Shown: positions 1-11,559, counted from the first letter of the stretch. The stretch is 64,000 nt of DNA from Nostocoides sp. Soil756 (GCF_001428065.1 NZ_LMSE01000002.1:154226-218225), one strand, 5' to 3'. The notes: generated by a model not told the origin, from the sequence alone. Made by a program: numbers and translations.

Positions 1-463
1 GGATCTTGACCTCGATGGTCTTGCCGTTGGGCGCCTCGTAGGAGACCGAGTCGCCGATGACGTGCCCGTTGACGGCGGCACCGATGGGGGACTGCTCGGA
101 GAAGACCTGCATCGAGGAGTCGGTGATCTCGCGCGAGCCGAGGAGGAACTCCTCCTCGTCGCCGAACATCTCGACCCGCACGATCATCCCGGGCTCGACG
201 ACGCCGTCGTCCTTGGGCGTCTCGCCGATGGTGGCCTTCTCGAGCAGCTGGGTGAGCTGGCGGATGCGGGCCTCCATCTTGCCCTGCTCCTCCTTGGCCG
301 CGTGGTAGCCACCGTTCTCCTTGAGGTCGCCCTCCTCGCGGGCCGCCTCGATCTTCTTCGCGATCTCGGTGCGACCCGGGCCCGACAGCTCCTCGAGCTC
401 GCCCTTGAGCCGGTCGTACGCGGCCTGGGTCAGGAAGCTCTGGTTCGTCGTCGTGTCGGTCAC
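1..463 (-). CDS. greA: Transcription elongation factor GreA (C-terminus cut by window edge)
   Basis: GreA binds in the RNA polymerase secondary channel and stimulates cleavage of backtracked transcripts. The 154 visible residues cover the N-terminal coiled coil (for example ARREEGDL-like AAREEGDLKENGGYH, about residues 40-54) and most of the C-terminal FKBP-like domain. Family length is about 160, so only a few residues are missing beyond base 1. The start is GTG at 463, with AGGAG ten bases upstream. It is followed downstream on the other side by a DUF4307 gene on the same strand and by mca, the arrangement seen in mycobacteria. Identification is firm; only the last residues are unseen. Confidence 0.95.
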   Translation of the reverse strand, partial: MTDTTTNQSFLTQAAYDRLKGELEELSGPGRTEIAKKIEAAREEGDLKENGGYHAAKEEQGKMEARIRQLTQLLEKATIGETPKDDGVVEPGMIVRVEMFGDEEEFLLGSREITDSSMQVFSEQSPIGAAVNGHVIGDSVSYEAPNGKTIEVKI

Positions 464-688
464 GGTTGCTCAACTCCTGCTGGGTACGTGGGGCGCCGGA
501 CCCTCGGGGGGTCGGCGCCGGGGGTTGCTACGGCAACGGGCCCGGGCCGACCGCTGTCTTCTCAGCGACTCGTCGGTCCCAGACCCGAACGTGAAGAGAC
601 CACCGTACCCCTGCGGGCGCCCGAGAGCACATCCGTTGGGGGGCGCCCGGGGATGTCGTGACCGAGCCGTGACTCGCCGAGAGGTCGC

Positions 689-1066
689 TCAGCCGGCGTC
701 GGTGCCCCGAACGCAGGACTCCACGACCCCGGTGACGGCGCGGGCGCTGGTGCGCACCCGGACCACCTCGTGCACGACGGCCGGTCCGGTGGCCGGGACG
801 GTCTCGACGACGGTGCCGACCCGGCCCTTGCGGTCGTCGAGGGCGCTGACCCGGCAGGTGAGGGCGGTGCCTTCGGGGCGGGAGACGTCGAACTCGACCC
901 GGGTGAGGGCGTCGGACTCGACCTCGTAGGCGGTGACCTGCACCCGGACCTGCCCCGAGGTCGTGGCCCAGCCGTACCAGGAGATCGCGACGACCGCGGC
1001 GAGCAGCGCCAGCCCGGCGGCGAGCACGCGGCGCCCCTGGCGGGTGCGCGGGTCGGGCAGCGGCAC
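689..1066 (-). CDS. DUF4307 single-pass membrane protein
   Basis: A 125-residue protein with a short basic N-terminus, one membrane helix at about residues 13-30 and an extracytoplasmic domain of about 90 residues containing two cysteines (in LTCRVS and VVESCVR), which could pair. Length, topology and position between greA and mca match the DUF4307 family (M. tuberculosis Rv1081c). No function is established for the family. The GTG start at 1066 has GAGGAG four to five bases upstream. It is divergent from mca, with 95 bases between the two starts, and sits 225 bases upstream of greA on the same strand. Confidence 0.8.
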   Translation of the reverse strand: MPLPDPRTRQGRRVLAAGLALLAAVVAISWYGWATTSGQVRVQVTAYEVESDALTRVEFDVSRPEGTALTCRVSALDDRKGRVGTVVETVPATGPAVVHEVVRVRTSARAVTGVVESCVRGTDAG

Positions 1067-1161
1067 GATGCTCCTCGGGGTCGGTGGGCGGCGGGTGACA
1101 GAATGGTCTCCGCATCATTCTCGGGGAACGCCCCGAGCCCACGACACGAAGGGTCCCCGGC

Positions 1162-2109
1162 ATGTCCGAACCGCTCCGGCTCATGTGCGTCCACGCGCAC
1201 CCGGACGACGAGTCGAGCAAGGGCGCGGCCACGATGGCCAAGTACGTCGACGCCGGCCACCAGGTGCTGGTCGTCTCGTGCACCGGCGGCGAGCGTGGCG
1301 ACATCCTCAACCCCCGCCTCCAGGACGACGTCCACATCCTGCGTGACCTGGCCCAGGTGCGCCGCGACGAGATGGCCCGGGCCCAGGAGATCCTCGGCGT
1401 CCAGCACACCTGGCTGGGCTTCGTCGACTCCGGTCTGCCCGAGGGCGACCCGCTGCCTCCACTGCCCGACGGCTGCTTCGCCCTCGAGTCCCTCGAGGTC
1501 ACCACCGAGGCGCTGGTGCGCGAGATCCGCCGGTTCCGGCCGCACGTGGTCACCACGTACGACGAGAACGGCGGCTACCCCCACCCCGACCACATCATGT
1601 GCCACGACGTCTCGGTGGCCGCGTTCGCCGCGGCCGGCGACCCCCTGCGCTTCCCCGAGGCCGGTTCCGCCTGGCAACCGCTGAAGCTCTACTACAACCA
1701 GACGTTCAACCGGGCGCGCATCGAGGCCTTCCACGAGGCGCTCACGGCCCTCGGGGAGGAGAGCCCCTACGCCGAGTGGCTCGAGCGCTGGGACCGCGAC
1801 GAGCGGGGCGAGCGCGCCGTCACCACGCGCGTCCATTGCGCCGACTGGTACGACCGCCGCGACGCGGCCCTGCTGGCCCACGCCACCCAGGTCGACCCCG
1901 ACGGCACCTGGTTCAAGGTGCCCCGCGAGGTGCAGGCCCGGGTCTGGCCGGTCGAGGAGTACGAGCTCGCGGCCTCGTACGTGCCGTTCGCCGACATCGA
2001 GGACGACCTCTTCGCCGGGCTCCCGGCCACCACCGCCGAGGCCGACGCCCTGGCGACCTCGAGCGGCCTGCAGCTCGCCCACGACACCCGCACGGAGCGT
2101 GCCGCATGA
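1162..2109 (+). CDS. mca: Mycothiol S-conjugate amidase Mca
   Basis: Mca hydrolyses the amide bond of mycothiol S-conjugates, releasing a mercapturic acid for export and recycling glucosaminyl-inositol. It therefore acts in detoxification in organisms that use mycothiol. The protein is 315 residues, the usual length. The zinc site is visible: AHPDDE at residues 12-17 (His13, Asp16) and HPDH at 141-144 (His144). The family signature [11 protein letters not shown] follows strand two. Mca and MshB are paralogues; the length, the DUF4307 neighbour and the downstream small membrane gene point to Mca. A GAAGG precedes the ATG by about eight bases. The 3' end overlaps the next gene by four bases. 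Confidence 0.95.
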   Translation: MSEPLRLMCVHAHPDDESSKGAATMAKYVDAGHQVLVVSCTGGERGDILNPRLQDDVHILRDLAQVRRDEMARAQEILGVQHTWLGFVDSGLPEGDPLPPLPDGCFALESLEVTTEALVREIRRFRPHVVTTYDENGGYPHPDHIMCHDVSVAAFAAAGDPLRFPEAGSAWQPLKLYYNQTFNRARIEAFHEALTALGEESPYAEWLERWDRDERGERAVTTRVHCADWYDRRDAALLAHATQVDPDGTWFKVPREVQARVWPVEEYELAASYVPFADIEDDLFAGLPATTAEADALATSSGLQLAHDTRTERAA

Positions 2110-2438
2110 ACGAGACCCCCACCACCGACTCCGTGCCGGGGTTCCTGGCCTTCATCGCCTTCGCGCTGCTGGCCGTGGCCCTGTGGTTCCTGATGCGCAA
2201 CATGAACGCCCGGATGCGCCGGATGTCCTACCGCCAGCAGCAGGCCCACCGCGGTCGCGACGAGCCCCAGGCCGGCCCCGGGGACGCCGGGGTGACCGAC
2301 GCCGACGCCCCTTCTGCCGTCACCGACGAGACGCGCGAGGCGCGCCGGGACCGGCACCACTCCGACGGGGACCCCTCCGACGGGGGCGACCCCGACGGGG
2401 GCGACCCCGGCGACGCCGATCCCCAGGGCCGCGTCTGA
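2106..2438 (+). CDS. Small membrane protein translationally coupled to mca
   Basis: A 110-residue protein starting with ATG inside the last codons of mca (ATGA overlap), so it is almost certainly co-translated with it. One membrane helix spans about residues 11-30. It is followed by a basic stretch ([16 protein letters not shown]) and a hydrophilic, Asp/Gly/Pro-rich tail. Mycobacteria carry a similarly placed small protein after mca (Rv1083). Function is unknown; a role in anchoring or regulating mycothiol detoxification is only a guess from context. The tail is encoded by a short tandem repeat. Confidence 0.7.
   Translation: MNETPTTDSVPGFLAFIAFALLAVALWFLMRNMNARMRRMSYRQQQAHRGRDEPQAGPGDAGVTDADAPSAVTDETREARRDRHHSDGDPSDGGDPDGGDPGDADPQGRV
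2379..2408 (+). repeat. 15-bp perfect tandem repeat in coding sequence
   Basis: Two perfect head-to-tail copies of GACGGGGGCGACCCC (2379-2393 and 2394-2408) with a degenerate partial copy just before them. Each copy adds five residues of the Asp/Gly/Pro tail of the small membrane protein without changing frame, so copy number could vary between strains. Confidence 0.7.
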
Positions 2439-2557
2439 CGTCGTGACGTGCCGTGCCACGGGGGGCGCGGCCGCTCACCGGTGGCGCCGCGGCGTCCGCG
2501 TCACCGGGGATGCTGCGTGCCGCCGGTGTGACGACGCACCAGCACGGGGCGCTGCGC

Positions 2558-3274
2558 TCAGGCCGGGGCGGCCGTGAGCGCCATCGAGGCGGCCACGAAG
2601 TGCGCCATGAAGGCCAGCACGGTGAGCGCGTGGAAGACCTCGTGGAAGCCGAACCAGCGGGGCGAGATGTCGGGGCGCTTGGTGCCGTAGACCACCGCGC
2701 CGATGCTGTAGAGGGCGCCGCCGATGACGACCCAGCTCATCACCGCACCCCCTACGTGCTCCAGGAGCGGGCCGAAGTAGAACACCGCGACCCAGCCGAG
2801 CATGAGGTAGGCCGGGACGTAGAGCCAGCGCGGCGCGTTGGTCCAGAACACCCGGAACAGCACCCCCGCCACGGCGCCGGTCCACACGATGACCAGCATG
2901 GTGCGGGCCTGGTCGGCCGGCAGCAGCAGCGCGAACGGGGTGTAGGTGCCGGCGATGATCAGGAAGATGTTGGAGTGGTCGAGGCGCCGCAGCACGGCGC
3001 CGACCCGCGGCGACCAGGTGCCGCGGTGGTAGACCGCCGAGGTACCGAAGAGCAGCACGGCGGTACCGGCGAACACCGCCGCCGACACCTTGCCCTCGGT
3101 GGTCGTCGCGAGGAGGACCAGCACGATCCCCAGCACCAGGGCGACCGGTGCCATCCCGGCGTGCAGCCACCCCCGCAGGTGCGGTTTGACCTGCTGGATC
3201 GCCACCCCCATCCGGGACTCGACGGTCTCGAGCGGGCCCCGCTCCGAGGCTGCCGGGTCGTCGGTGCTGTCCAT
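2558..3274 (-). CDS. trhA: Hemolysin III / TrhA family (PAQR) membrane protein
   Basis: A 238-residue protein with seven predicted membrane helices. It carries the PAQR-type conserved histidines: SAVYHRG after helix two and FHEVFHALTVLAFMAH near the C-terminus, the putative metal ligands. Bacterial members are called hemolysin III or TrhA and have been linked to membrane energetics and lipid homeostasis, but the biochemical activity is not settled. The start is ATG at 3274. It diverges from a Z-prenyl transferase, as in mycobacteria (Rv1085c/Rv1086), and has a 20-bp palindrome immediately upstream of the start. Confidence 0.9.
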   Translation of the reverse strand: MDSTDDPAASERGPLETVESRMGVAIQQVKPHLRGWLHAGMAPVALVLGIVLVLLATTTEGKVSAAVFAGTAVLLFGTSAVYHRGTWSPRVGAVLRRLDHSNIFLIIAGTYTPFALLLPADQARTMLVIVWTGAVAGVLFRVFWTNAPRWLYVPAYLMLGWVAVFYFGPLLEHVGGAVMSWVVIGGALYSIGAVVYGTKRPDISPRWFGFHEVFHALTVLAFMAHFVAASMALTAAPA

Positions 3275-3285
3275 CGCTCCACCGT

Positions 3286-3305
3286 AACCTACGCAACCGT
3301 AGGTT
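3286..3305. promoter_or_regulatory. Perfect 20-bp inverted repeat, probable operator of trhA
   Basis: AACCTACG, a 4-base spacer (CAAC), then CGTAGGTT, centred about 21 bases upstream of the trhA ATG. The size and symmetry fit a dimeric repressor such as a TetR- or GntR-type regulator. No candidate regulator gene lies in the window, so the binding protein is unknown. Confidence 0.5.
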
Positions 3306-3454
3306 GTCAGCGCGCGAGCGGCCCTCACAGGACCTTCACACCCCTGCCCCACTCCCCGCGCGGCGCTCGCCCGCGGGCCCGGGACCCGCGGAGTAGCGTG
3401 GCCCGCGGCGTCCGGGTGGTCCGGGGGCACCGACGCACTGGAGGCGTGAGCACG

Positions 3455-4219
3455 ATGGGGCGGTTCACGGACGTGGCCTACGCCGCGTACGCGAAACGGC
3501 TGACCCGCCAGCTCGGTGCCGCCCCCGTCCCGCGCCACGTGGGCGTGATGCTCGACGGCAACCGCCGCTGGGCCAAGGCCCGCGGCGCCGGCGCCAGCGA
3601 GGGGCACCAGGCCGGAGCCGACAACATCGTCAACCTGCTGTCCTGGTGCGACGAGGTGGGCGTCGAGGTGGTCACCCTGTGGCTGCTCTCGACCGACAAC
3701 CTCAACCGCCCGGAGGCCGAGCTGCGCCCGCTGCTCGGCATCATCCAGAAGGCCGTCGACACCCTGGCCGAGGCGCACCGCTGGCGCATCCACCCCGTGG
3801 GGGCGCTCGACCTGCTGCCGGCCGAGACCGCGGCCCGCCTCAAGGCGGCCGAGGAGACCACCCGCGACGTCGACGGGATGCTGGTCAACGTGGCCGTGGG
3901 CTACGGCGGGCGCCGCGAGATCGCCGACGCGGTGCGCTCGCTGCTGCACGAGCACGCCGGGCGGGGCACCTCCATCGAGGAGCTGGCCGAGGTCATCGAC
4001 GTGGAGCACATCGCCGAGCATCTCTACACCAAGGGCCAGCCCGACCCCGACCTGGTCATCCGCACCTCCGGCGAGCAGCGCCTCGGCGGGTTCCTGCTCT
4101 GGCAGAGCGCGCACAGCGAGTTCTACTTCTGCGAGGCCTACTGGCCCGACTTCCGCAAGGTCGACTTCCTGCGGGCCCTGCGCGCCTTCGGCGACCGGCA
4201 CCGCCGCTTCGGGGCCTGA
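3455..4219 (+). CDS. uppS: (Z)-isoprenyl diphosphate synthase (UppS family)
   Basis: Cis-prenyltransferase that extends an allylic diphosphate with isopentenyl diphosphate to make Z-polyprenyl or short Z-farnesyl diphosphate, the precursor of the lipid carrier for cell-wall synthesis. The 254 residues contain the catalytic DGNRRWAK motif (Asp34) and the C-terminal RTSGEQRLGGFLLWQ motif, diagnostic of the family. The chosen ATG has GGAGG ten bases upstream; an in-frame GTG nine bases earlier touches the ribosome site and is less likely. Synteny with hemolysin III recalls the short-chain enzyme Rv1086 rather than the long-chain UppS, but chain length cannot be read here. Confidence 0.93.
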   Translation: MGRFTDVAYAAYAKRLTRQLGAAPVPRHVGVMLDGNRRWAKARGAGASEGHQAGADNIVNLLSWCDEVGVEVVTLWLLSTDNLNRPEAELRPLLGIIQKAVDTLAEAHRWRIHPVGALDLLPAETAARLKAAEETTRDVDGMLVNVAVGYGGRREIADAVRSLLHEHAGRGTSIEELAEVIDVEHIAEHLYTKGQPDPDLVIRTSGEQRLGGFLLWQSAHSEFYFCEAYWPDFRKVDFLRALRAFGDRHRRFGA

Positions 4220-4407
4220 GCGCGCGCGAGGCCGGCGACGAACGGTCGACCGGGGGGCGTCGAACGGGTGACATTTGCTCCCAGTCGCCTCCTGAGTCAC
4301 ACCCGTCACTCGGGTGACGACACGCCGGAGGTCCGTGCCGGGCACCGCGCGCGGGCCGGTCGTACGTTCGCAGTACGGCACGACCCCTCGACCTCCAGGG
4401 AGTGGCA

Positions 4408-5745
4408 ATGGCTTCGACGACGCAGACGGCTGGCAGGACGCGATCGGGGAAGGAGCCGCGCCGCACCTTCGTCCTCGACACCTCGGTCCTGCTCTCCGAC
4501 CCACGGGCCATCCAGCGCTTCGCCGAGCACGAGGTCGTGCTCCCCGTGGTGGTGGTCACCGAGCTCGAGGCCAAGCGCCACCACCCCGAGCTGGGCTACT
4601 TCGCGCGCCAGTCGCTGCGGATGCTCGACGACCTGCGCGTCTCCGCGGGCCGGCTCGACGCGCCGGTGCCCATCGGCGAGCAGGGGGGCTCGCTGCGGGT
4701 CGAGCTCAACCACACCGACCCGACCTCGCTGCCGGCGGGCTTCCGGCTCGGCGACAACGACACCCGCATCCTGGCCGTGGCCCGCAACCTGGCGAACGAG
4801 GGATGCCACGTCACCGTCGTCAGCAAGGACCTGCCGATGCGGGTCAAGGCCTCGGCGTGCGGCCTCGAGGCCGAGGAGTACCGGGCCGAGTTGGCCGTCG
4901 AGTCGGGCTGGACCGGGATGGCCGAGCTCGACGTCACCACCTCGGAGATGGACCACCTCTACGAGTACGGGCGGCTCGAGAGCGTCGATGGCGCCGAGTT
5001 CCCCTGCCACACCGGGCTGGTGCTCACCTCGCCCCGCGGCTCGGGGCTGGCCCGGGTCGGCCCCGACAAGCAGCTGCGCCTGGTGCGCGGCGACCGCGAC
5101 GCCTTCGGGCTGCACGGCCGCAGCGCCGAGCAGCGCATCGCCCTCGACCTGCTGATGGACCCCGACATCGGCATCGTCAGCCTCGGTGGCCGCGCCGGCA
5201 CCGGCAAGTCGGCGCTGGCCCTGTGCGCCGGCATCGAGGCCGTGATGGAGCGCCGCCAGCAGCGCAAGGTCGTCGTCTTCCGCCCGCTGTACGCCGTGGG
5301 CGGCCAGGAGCTCGGCTACCTGCCCGGCTCGGAGGCCGAGAAGATGAACCCGTGGGGGCAGGCCGTCTTCGACACCCTGTCGGCGCTGGTCTCGCGCGAG
5401 GTGGTCGAGGAGATCCTCGACCGCGGGATGCTGGAGGTGCTGCCGCTCACCCACATCCGCGGCCGCAGCCTGCACGACGCCTTCGTCATCGTCGACGAGG
5501 CCCAGAGCCTCGAGCGCAACGTGCTGCTGACCGTGCTCTCCCGGATCGGGCAGAACTCCCGGGTCGTCCTCACCCACGACGTGGCCCAGCGCGACAACCT
5601 GCGGGTCGGGCGCCACGACGGTGTCGTCGCGGTCGTCGAGGCCCTCAAGGGGCACCCGCTGTTCGCGCACGTGACCCTGACCCGCTCCGAGCGCAGCCCC
5701 ATCGCCGCCCTGGTGACCGACCTGCTGGAGGGCATCGAGGTCTGA
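4408..5745 (+). CDS. phoH2: PIN-PhoH fusion ATPase (PhoH2)
   Basis: A 445-residue two-domain protein. Residues about 20-150 form a PIN-type RNase domain with acidic residues Asp24, Glu52, Asp118 and Asp141. Residues about 235-445 form a PhoH ATPase with Walker A GRAGTGKS (261-268) and Walker B VIVDEAQ (Asp363-Glu364). Mycobacterial PhoH2 (Rv1095) of the same architecture has been described as an RNA helicase and RNase. The ATG is preceded by AGGGAG with a five-base gap; an in-frame GTG at 4402 overlaps that site. The upstream 190 bases hold an imperfect hairpin with repeated CGGGTGAC. Confidence 0.92.
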   Translation: MASTTQTAGRTRSGKEPRRTFVLDTSVLLSDPRAIQRFAEHEVVLPVVVVTELEAKRHHPELGYFARQSLRMLDDLRVSAGRLDAPVPIGEQGGSLRVELNHTDPTSLPAGFRLGDNDTRILAVARNLANEGCHVTVVSKDLPMRVKASACGLEAEEYRAELAVESGWTGMAELDVTTSEMDHLYEYGRLESVDGAEFPCHTGLVLTSPRGSGLARVGPDKQLRLVRGDRDAFGLHGRSAEQRIALDLLMDPDIGIVSLGGRAGTGKSALALCAGIEAVMERRQQRKVVVFRPLYAVGGQELGYLPGSEAEKMNPWGQAVFDTLSALVSREVVEEILDRGMLEVLPLTHIRGRSLHDAFVIVDEAQSLERNVLLTVLSRIGQNSRVVLTHDVAQRDNLRVGRHDGVVAVVEALKGHPLFAHVTLTRSERSPIAALVTDLLEGIEV

Positions 5746-5824
5746 CGCCGGGCGGCGCGCCGGTCCGACCTGGCCCTCCGTGCGTCGGCGCGATGCCCGA
5801 TTTCACCTCCCCAGGGTGACCCCC

Positions 5825-5830
5825 TACAGT
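5825..5830 (+). promoter_or_regulatory. Probable -10 box (TACAGT) of the lytic transglycosylase gene
   Basis: TACAGT fits the actinobacterial TANNNT -10 consensus, with TTCACC about 18 bases upstream as a poor -35. A small palindrome, GCGTAACGC (5843-5851), lies in the presumed 5' leader. The leader of roughly 70 bases shows no recognisable c-di-AMP riboswitch core. Confidence 0.4.
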
Positions 5831-5908
5831 AAGGTCTCGATTGCGTAACGCTGGGTGTGTCCCGTGCATGTCCCCTGCCCCACCTCCGGAAGGCCCTGCC
5901 CACCCGTC

Positions 5909-6634
5909 ATGTCCCGCTATACCCCCCGGCACGCCCCTCGACACGCCGCCCCCCGCCGCTCCGGTGGCCGCCGGGCTCTCGCGCTCGTCGGGCGCCCGGT
6001 CGTCTCCACGGGGCTCGTGGCGGCTGCGGTCATGGGGGGGATGGCGCTCCTGCCGGTGGCCGACGACGCCGCCAACGCCGACCCGCTGACGCTCGCGATC
6101 GACGAGGCGACCACCACGACCTCCCTCGAGGAGAGCCGTACCGCCACCGAGGACGACGTGCGGGTGGCCGCCGCCCGCTCCGCGACCAACGAGCAGCGCG
6201 CCGTCATCGCCGCGAAGGCGGCCGCCGTCGAGCGCGCCCGGGCCGCGGCGCTGGCCAAGCAACGCGAGCAGCAGGCCGAGCGGGCCGCTCGCGCCGCCGA
6301 GCGCACCCGCATCTTCTCCAACGCCCAGGACGACCCCAAGGCCGCCGCGCAGATCCTGCTGCCCGAGTACGGCTTCAGCCAGGGCCAGTGGCCCTGCCTC
6401 GAGCAGCTCTGGACCGGGGAGAGCGACTGGCGCTGGTGGGTGTCCAACTCCTCCTCGGGCGCCTACGGCATCCCGCAGTCGCTGCCGGCCTCCAAGATGG
6501 CGACCGTCGGTGACGACTGGCGCACCAACCCCGTCACCCAGATCCGCTGGGGGCTCGACTACATCAAGCGCTCGTACGGCACGCCCTGCAACGCGCTCAA
6601 CATGTGGAACAGCCGCTCGCCGCACTGGTACTGA
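5909..6634 (+). CDS. Secreted lytic transglycosylase
   Basis: A 241-residue exported cell-wall hydrolase. A basic N-terminus and hydrophobic helix (about residues 22-50) act as signal or anchor, then an Ala/Glu/Arg-rich coiled coil (about 72-135), then a C-terminal SLT-like domain. The catalytic glutamate is probably Glu171 in WTGESDWRWW, followed by SGAYGIPQ. Two cysteines (Cys163 and one near the end in TPCNALN) could form a disulfide outside the cell. The enzyme would cleave the MurNAc-GlcNAc bond of peptidoglycan. Upstream in-frame GTGs exist; ATG 5909 is chosen because the signal peptide begins there. It ends at a strong terminator-like hairpin. Confidence 0.82.
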   Translation: MSRYTPRHAPRHAAPRRSGGRRALALVGRPVVSTGLVAAAVMGGMALLPVADDAANADPLTLAIDEATTTTSLEESRTATEDDVRVAAARSATNEQRAVIAAKAAAVERARAAALAKQREQQAERAARAAERTRIFSNAQDDPKAAAQILLPEYGFSQGQWPCLEQLWTGESDWRWWVSNSSSGAYGIPQSLPASKMATVGDDWRTNPVTQIRWGLDYIKRSYGTPCNALNMWNSRSPHWY

Positions 6635-6648
6635 CCCGCTCGACCTCG

Positions 6649-6672
6649 ACGCCCCGGCCCTGGCCGGGGCGT
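6649..6672. terminator. Strong hairpin after the transglycosylase gene
   Basis: Eleven-base perfect arms (6649-6659 and 6662-6672) with a two-base loop, followed by a T-containing stretch (TCGTCGTTCGT). It lies between convergent genes and could end transcription from both sides. Confidence 0.75.
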
Positions 6673-6738
6673 TCGTCGTTCGTGGGCCGTGCGGTGGCCG
6701 GCGGGTGCGCGGTCGTGGCCGCCGCCCCGGGGCGCGGC

Positions 6739-7734
6739 TCAGAGCTTGCGCAGCCGGATGTGGCTCACCGAGTGGTCGTGGCTCTTGGTCAGGACCAGCG
6801 TGGCCCGGTCGCGCGTCGGCTGGATGTTCTCGACCAGGTTGGGCTCGTTGATGCGCTCCCAGATGCCGGCGGCCGTGGCCCGGGCCTCGTCGTCGCTGAG
6901 GGCCGCGTACCGATGGAAGTAAGACTGCGGGTCGGCGAAGGCCGTCTCGCGCAGACGCAGGAAGCGCTCGACGTACCAGGCCCGCACGTGCTCGGGCGGG
7001 GCGTCGACGTACACCGAGAAGTCGAAGTAGTCCGACAGCGCCGTGGTGCTGCCCCCGTCGGGCCGGGCCGCCGGGGGCTGCAGCACGTTGAGCCCCTCCA
7101 CGATCAGAACGTCGGGCTTGCGCACCTCGGTCGGTTCGGGCAGCACGTCGTAGGTGAGGTGCGAGTACTGCGGGGCGGGCACCACGGGCATCCCCGACTT
7201 CACGTCGGCGACGAAGCGCAGGAGCGAGCGCCGGTCGTAGGACTCGGGGAAGCCCTTGCGCTGCAGCAGTCCTCGCCGCTCGAGCTCGACGTTGGGGTAC
7301 AGGAAGCCGTCGGTGGTGACGAGCTCGACGCGCGGGGTGTGCGGCCAGCGCGACATCAGCTCGCGCAGGATGCGGGCGGTCGTCGACTTGCCCACGGCCA
7401 CCGAGCCGGCCACCCCGACCACGAACGGCACCCGGCTCGGCCGCTCGCCGAGGAACTCGCTGGTCGCCAGGCGCAGCCCGTGCACCGCCTCGACGTAGAA
7501 GTGCAGCAGACGGGACAGCGGCAGGTAGACGTCCTCGACCTCACGCAGGTCGAGCCGGTCGCCGAGGCCGCGCAGCCGGGCCAGGTCGTCCTGGGTCAGG
7601 CTCATCGGGTGCTCTTCGCGCAGGCGTGACCACTGCTCGCGGTCGAGCTCGACGTAGGGGGTCGGCAGGCCGGCGTCACCGGCGAGGCCGAGACGCGCGA
7701 GCGCCTCCTCGGCCGCGGTCACGCGCGCCATCAT
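6739..7734 (-). CDS. coaA: Type I pantothenate kinase
   Basis: Phosphorylates pantothenate, the first and committed step of coenzyme A synthesis. The 331 residues include the P-loop GSVAVGKST (about 110-118), the TTDGFLYPN segment and [10 protein letters not shown] typical of CoaA. The N-terminus has two adjacent ATG codons (7734 and 7731), and the choice between them is open. It stands alone on the minus strand, divergent from glmS. The two starts are 135 bases apart, so the promoters are back to back. Confidence 0.96.
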   Translation of the reverse strand: MMARVTAAEEALARLGLAGDAGLPTPYVELDREQWSRLREEHPMSLTQDDLARLRGLGDRLDLREVEDVYLPLSRLLHFYVEAVHGLRLATSEFLGERPSRVPFVVGVAGSVAVGKSTTARILRELMSRWPHTPRVELVTTDGFLYPNVELERRGLLQRKGFPESYDRRSLLRFVADVKSGMPVVPAPQYSHLTYDVLPEPTEVRKPDVLIVEGLNVLQPPAARPDGGSTTALSDYFDFSVYVDAPPEHVRAWYVERFLRLRETAFADPQSYFHRYAALSDDEARATAAGIWERINEPNLVENIQPTRDRATLVLTKSHDHSVSHIRLRKL

Positions 7735-7856
7735 TGCGTATTCGCCCGTGCTCGAGGGGCGGTGGGCGCTGACATCGCCGCCCACCAGCCGCGGGGGCGG
7801 CCGGCCGCGGGCCCGGGGGCCCTTCGTGGGTGCGGTCGGGCCCGCGGCGCACGGGC

Positions 7857-7862
7857 TACGCT
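7857..7862 (+). promoter_or_regulatory. -10 box TACGCT, leaderless glmS start
   Basis: TACGCT lies seven bases before the glmS ATG with no Shine-Dalgarno sequence between, so transcription probably starts at or next to the A of the ATG. Confidence 0.55.
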
Positions 7863-7869
7863 GGCGCGC

Positions 7870-9729
<1,860 letters not shown>

Positions 9730-9742
9730 GCCCGGTGGCGCG

Positions 9743-10108
9743 GTGATCGTCGGGGTAGGCATCGACGTGGTCGACGTGACGCGCTTCGGCGAGAGCCTGG
9801 AGCGCACCCCGGCACTGGCGGTGCGGCTGTTCACCGAGCGCGAGCGGACGCTGCCGCTGTACTCGCTGGCCGCGCGGTTCGCGGCGAAGGAGGCCCTGGC
9901 CAAGGCGCTCGGGGCCCCGGTGGGCCTGGGCTGGCACGACGCCGAAGTACACCGCGGCGAGGGGCGCCGCCCCGAGTTCGTGCTGCGCGGCACGGTGGCG
10001 GAGCGGGTGGCCGAGCTCGGCATCACCTCGGTGCACGTGTCGCTGTCGCACGACGCGGGGATCGCCTCCGCGGTGGTCGTCGCCGAACGAGAGGGGAGCC
10101 ACCCGTGA
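9743..10108 (+). CDS. acpS: Holo-[acyl-carrier-protein] synthase
   Basis: Transfers 4'-phosphopantetheine from CoA to a serine of acyl carrier protein, activating it for fatty acid synthesis. The 121 residues show the [10 protein letters not shown] motif (Mg-binding Asp near residue 8) and [13 protein letters not shown] (Glu about 58), the two conserved motifs of the family. The start is GTG 9743, where the GIDVV strand follows directly. The stop overlaps the GTG of nnr by four bases. It sits near coaA, another CoA-dependent step, though on the opposite strand. Confidence 0.93.
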   Translation: MIVGVGIDVVDVTRFGESLERTPALAVRLFTERERTLPLYSLAARFAAKEALAKALGAPVGLGWHDAEVHRGEGRRPEFVLRGTVAERVAELGITSVHVSLSHDAGIASAVVVAEREGSHP

Positions 10109-11559
10109 TCGAGGCGTACTCGACCCAGGCGGTCTACGCAGCCGAGGCGTCGCTGATGGCGACGCTGGCCGACGGCGAGCTGATGGCCCGCGCCGTCGAG
10201 GGGCTCGCGGCCGTGACGGCGGCCCGGCTCGAGGCGCTGGGCGGGACCACCGTCGTGGGCCTGGTGGGTCCGGGGAACAACGGCGCCGACACCCTCTACG
10301 CGTTGGCGCACCTGGCCGAGGCGGGACACACGGCCGTGGCGGTGCATCACGACACCGTGCACGAGGGTGCCCGTACGGCGGCGGAGGGAGCCGGGGTCCT
10401 GCTGTCCGCCGACCCCGCGGCCGTGGCCGAGGCCGACCTGGTCCTCGACGGCATCCTCGGCATCGGTGCCCGACCCGGCCTGCCCGACTGGGCCCGCGCC
10501 TGGGTCGCCGCGGTCCCCGACGACGCGTACCTGCTGGCCGTCGACCTGCCCTCGGGACAGGACCCGGCCGGAGGCGCCTTCGACCCCCACGGGGTGATCG
10601 CCGACGAGACCGTGACGTTCTCGGTGGCCAAGCCGGTGCACCTGCTGCCGCCCACCGAGCAGGCGTGCGGGGTGCTCACGGTGGTCGAGATCGGCATCGA
10701 GCTCGAGGGTGACCCGGTGGTGCGCCGGCTCGACCACGACGACGTCGCAGCGCTCTGGCCGGTGCCGGGGCCCGGCGACGACAAGTACTCGCGCGGTGTG
10801 GTGGGGGTGGTCGCCGGCGGCGAGTCCTTCAGCGGGGCCGCGCTGCTGTGCACGACGGCCGCGGTCGAGGCCGGGGCCGGGATGGTCCGCTACGTGGGGA
10901 CACCCACGCCCACGGCCCTGGTGCGGGCGCACGTGCCGGAGGCCACGCACGGCGTCGGCCGGGTGCAGGCCTGGGTCGTCGGGCCGGGGCTCGACACCGC
11001 CTCGCGCGCCGCGGGCTCCAAGGCCCAGCTCGACGTCGCCCGCGACGCACTGGCGGGCGAGGAGCCGGTGGTGCTCGATGCCGGGGGTCTCGACCTGCTC
11101 GACGCCGGCGTCATCCGCCGACGATCCGGCCGGGTCACCCTGCTCACCCCGCACGCCGGCGAGTGCGCCCGCCTGCTCACCCGCCTCGACGGCTCCGAGG
11201 TGGCGCGGGCCGACGTCGAGGCGGCCCCGCTCGAGCACGCCCGGCGGCTGGGCGGGCTCACGGGGGCCACCGTCCTGCTCAAGGGGGCCGTCACGCTGGT
11301 GGTGCCGCCGGCGGCCGACGCCCCGGTGTGGTCGCAGGCCGACGCCCCGGCGTGGCTCGCGACCGCCGGCGCCGGTGACGTGCTGGCCGGCCTGCTGGGG
11401 ATGCTGCTGGCCGCGGGGCTGCCCGCCGACGAGGCCGGGGCGCTCGGTGCGCTGGTCCACGGGGTCGCCGCCGAGCGGGCCAACCCCGGCGGCCCGGTGC
11501 GTGCCCTCGGGGTGGCGCACGCCCTGGGCGCGACGGTCGCCGCCCTGCTGCGCCGCTGA
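10105..11559 (+). CDS. nnr: Bifunctional NAD(P)HX epimerase / ADP-dependent dehydratase
   Basis: Repairs hydrated NADH and NADPH. The N-terminal YjeF domain epimerises R- to S-NAD(P)HX, and the C-terminal ribokinase-like domain dehydrates the S form using ADP. In the 484 residues the epimerase motif GPGNNGAD is at 55-62. The dehydratase domain begins near residue 215 with [12 protein letters not shown] and ends with the phosphate-binding [10 protein letters not shown] near 418-427. Both catalytic halves look intact. The GTG start overlaps the acpS stop (GTGA), indicating translational coupling. Confidence 0.95.
   Translation: MIEAYSTQAVYAAEASLMATLADGELMARAVEGLAAVTAARLEALGGTTVVGLVGPGNNGADTLYALAHLAEAGHTAVAVHHDTVHEGARTAAEGAGVLLSADPAAVAEADLVLDGILGIGARPGLPDWARAWVAAVPDDAYLLAVDLPSGQDPAGGAFDPHGVIADETVTFSVAKPVHLLPPTEQACGVLTVVEIGIELEGDPVVRRLDHDDVAALWPVPGPGDDKYSRGVVGVVAGGESFSGAALLCTTAAVEAGAGMVRYVGTPTPTALVRAHVPEATHGVGRVQAWVVGPGLDTASRAAGSKAQLDVARDALAGEEPVVLDAGGLDLLDAGVIRRRSGRVTLLTPHAGECARLLTRLDGSEVARADVEAAPLEHARRLGGLTGATVLLKGAVTLVVPPAADAPVWSQADAPAWLATAGAGDVLAGLLGMLLAAGLPADEAGALGALVHGVAAERANPGGPVRALGVAHALGATVAALLRR

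Noticed and set aside
2439-2557. A terminator between the mca partner gene and trhA
   Set aside because: The region is GC-rich with several weak pairings, but I could not find a stem clearly better than background.
5746-5908. Possible c-di-AMP (ydaO-type) riboswitch before the lytic transglycosylase
   Set aside because: Such switches often precede wall-hydrolase genes in Actinobacteria, but the conserved core and pseudo-symmetric stems are not visible. Only a promoter and a nine-base palindrome are.
7735-7869. glmS ribozyme upstream of glmS
   Set aside because: The glmS start has a -10 box seven bases before it, leaving no room for a transcribed ribozyme, and no matching core was seen.
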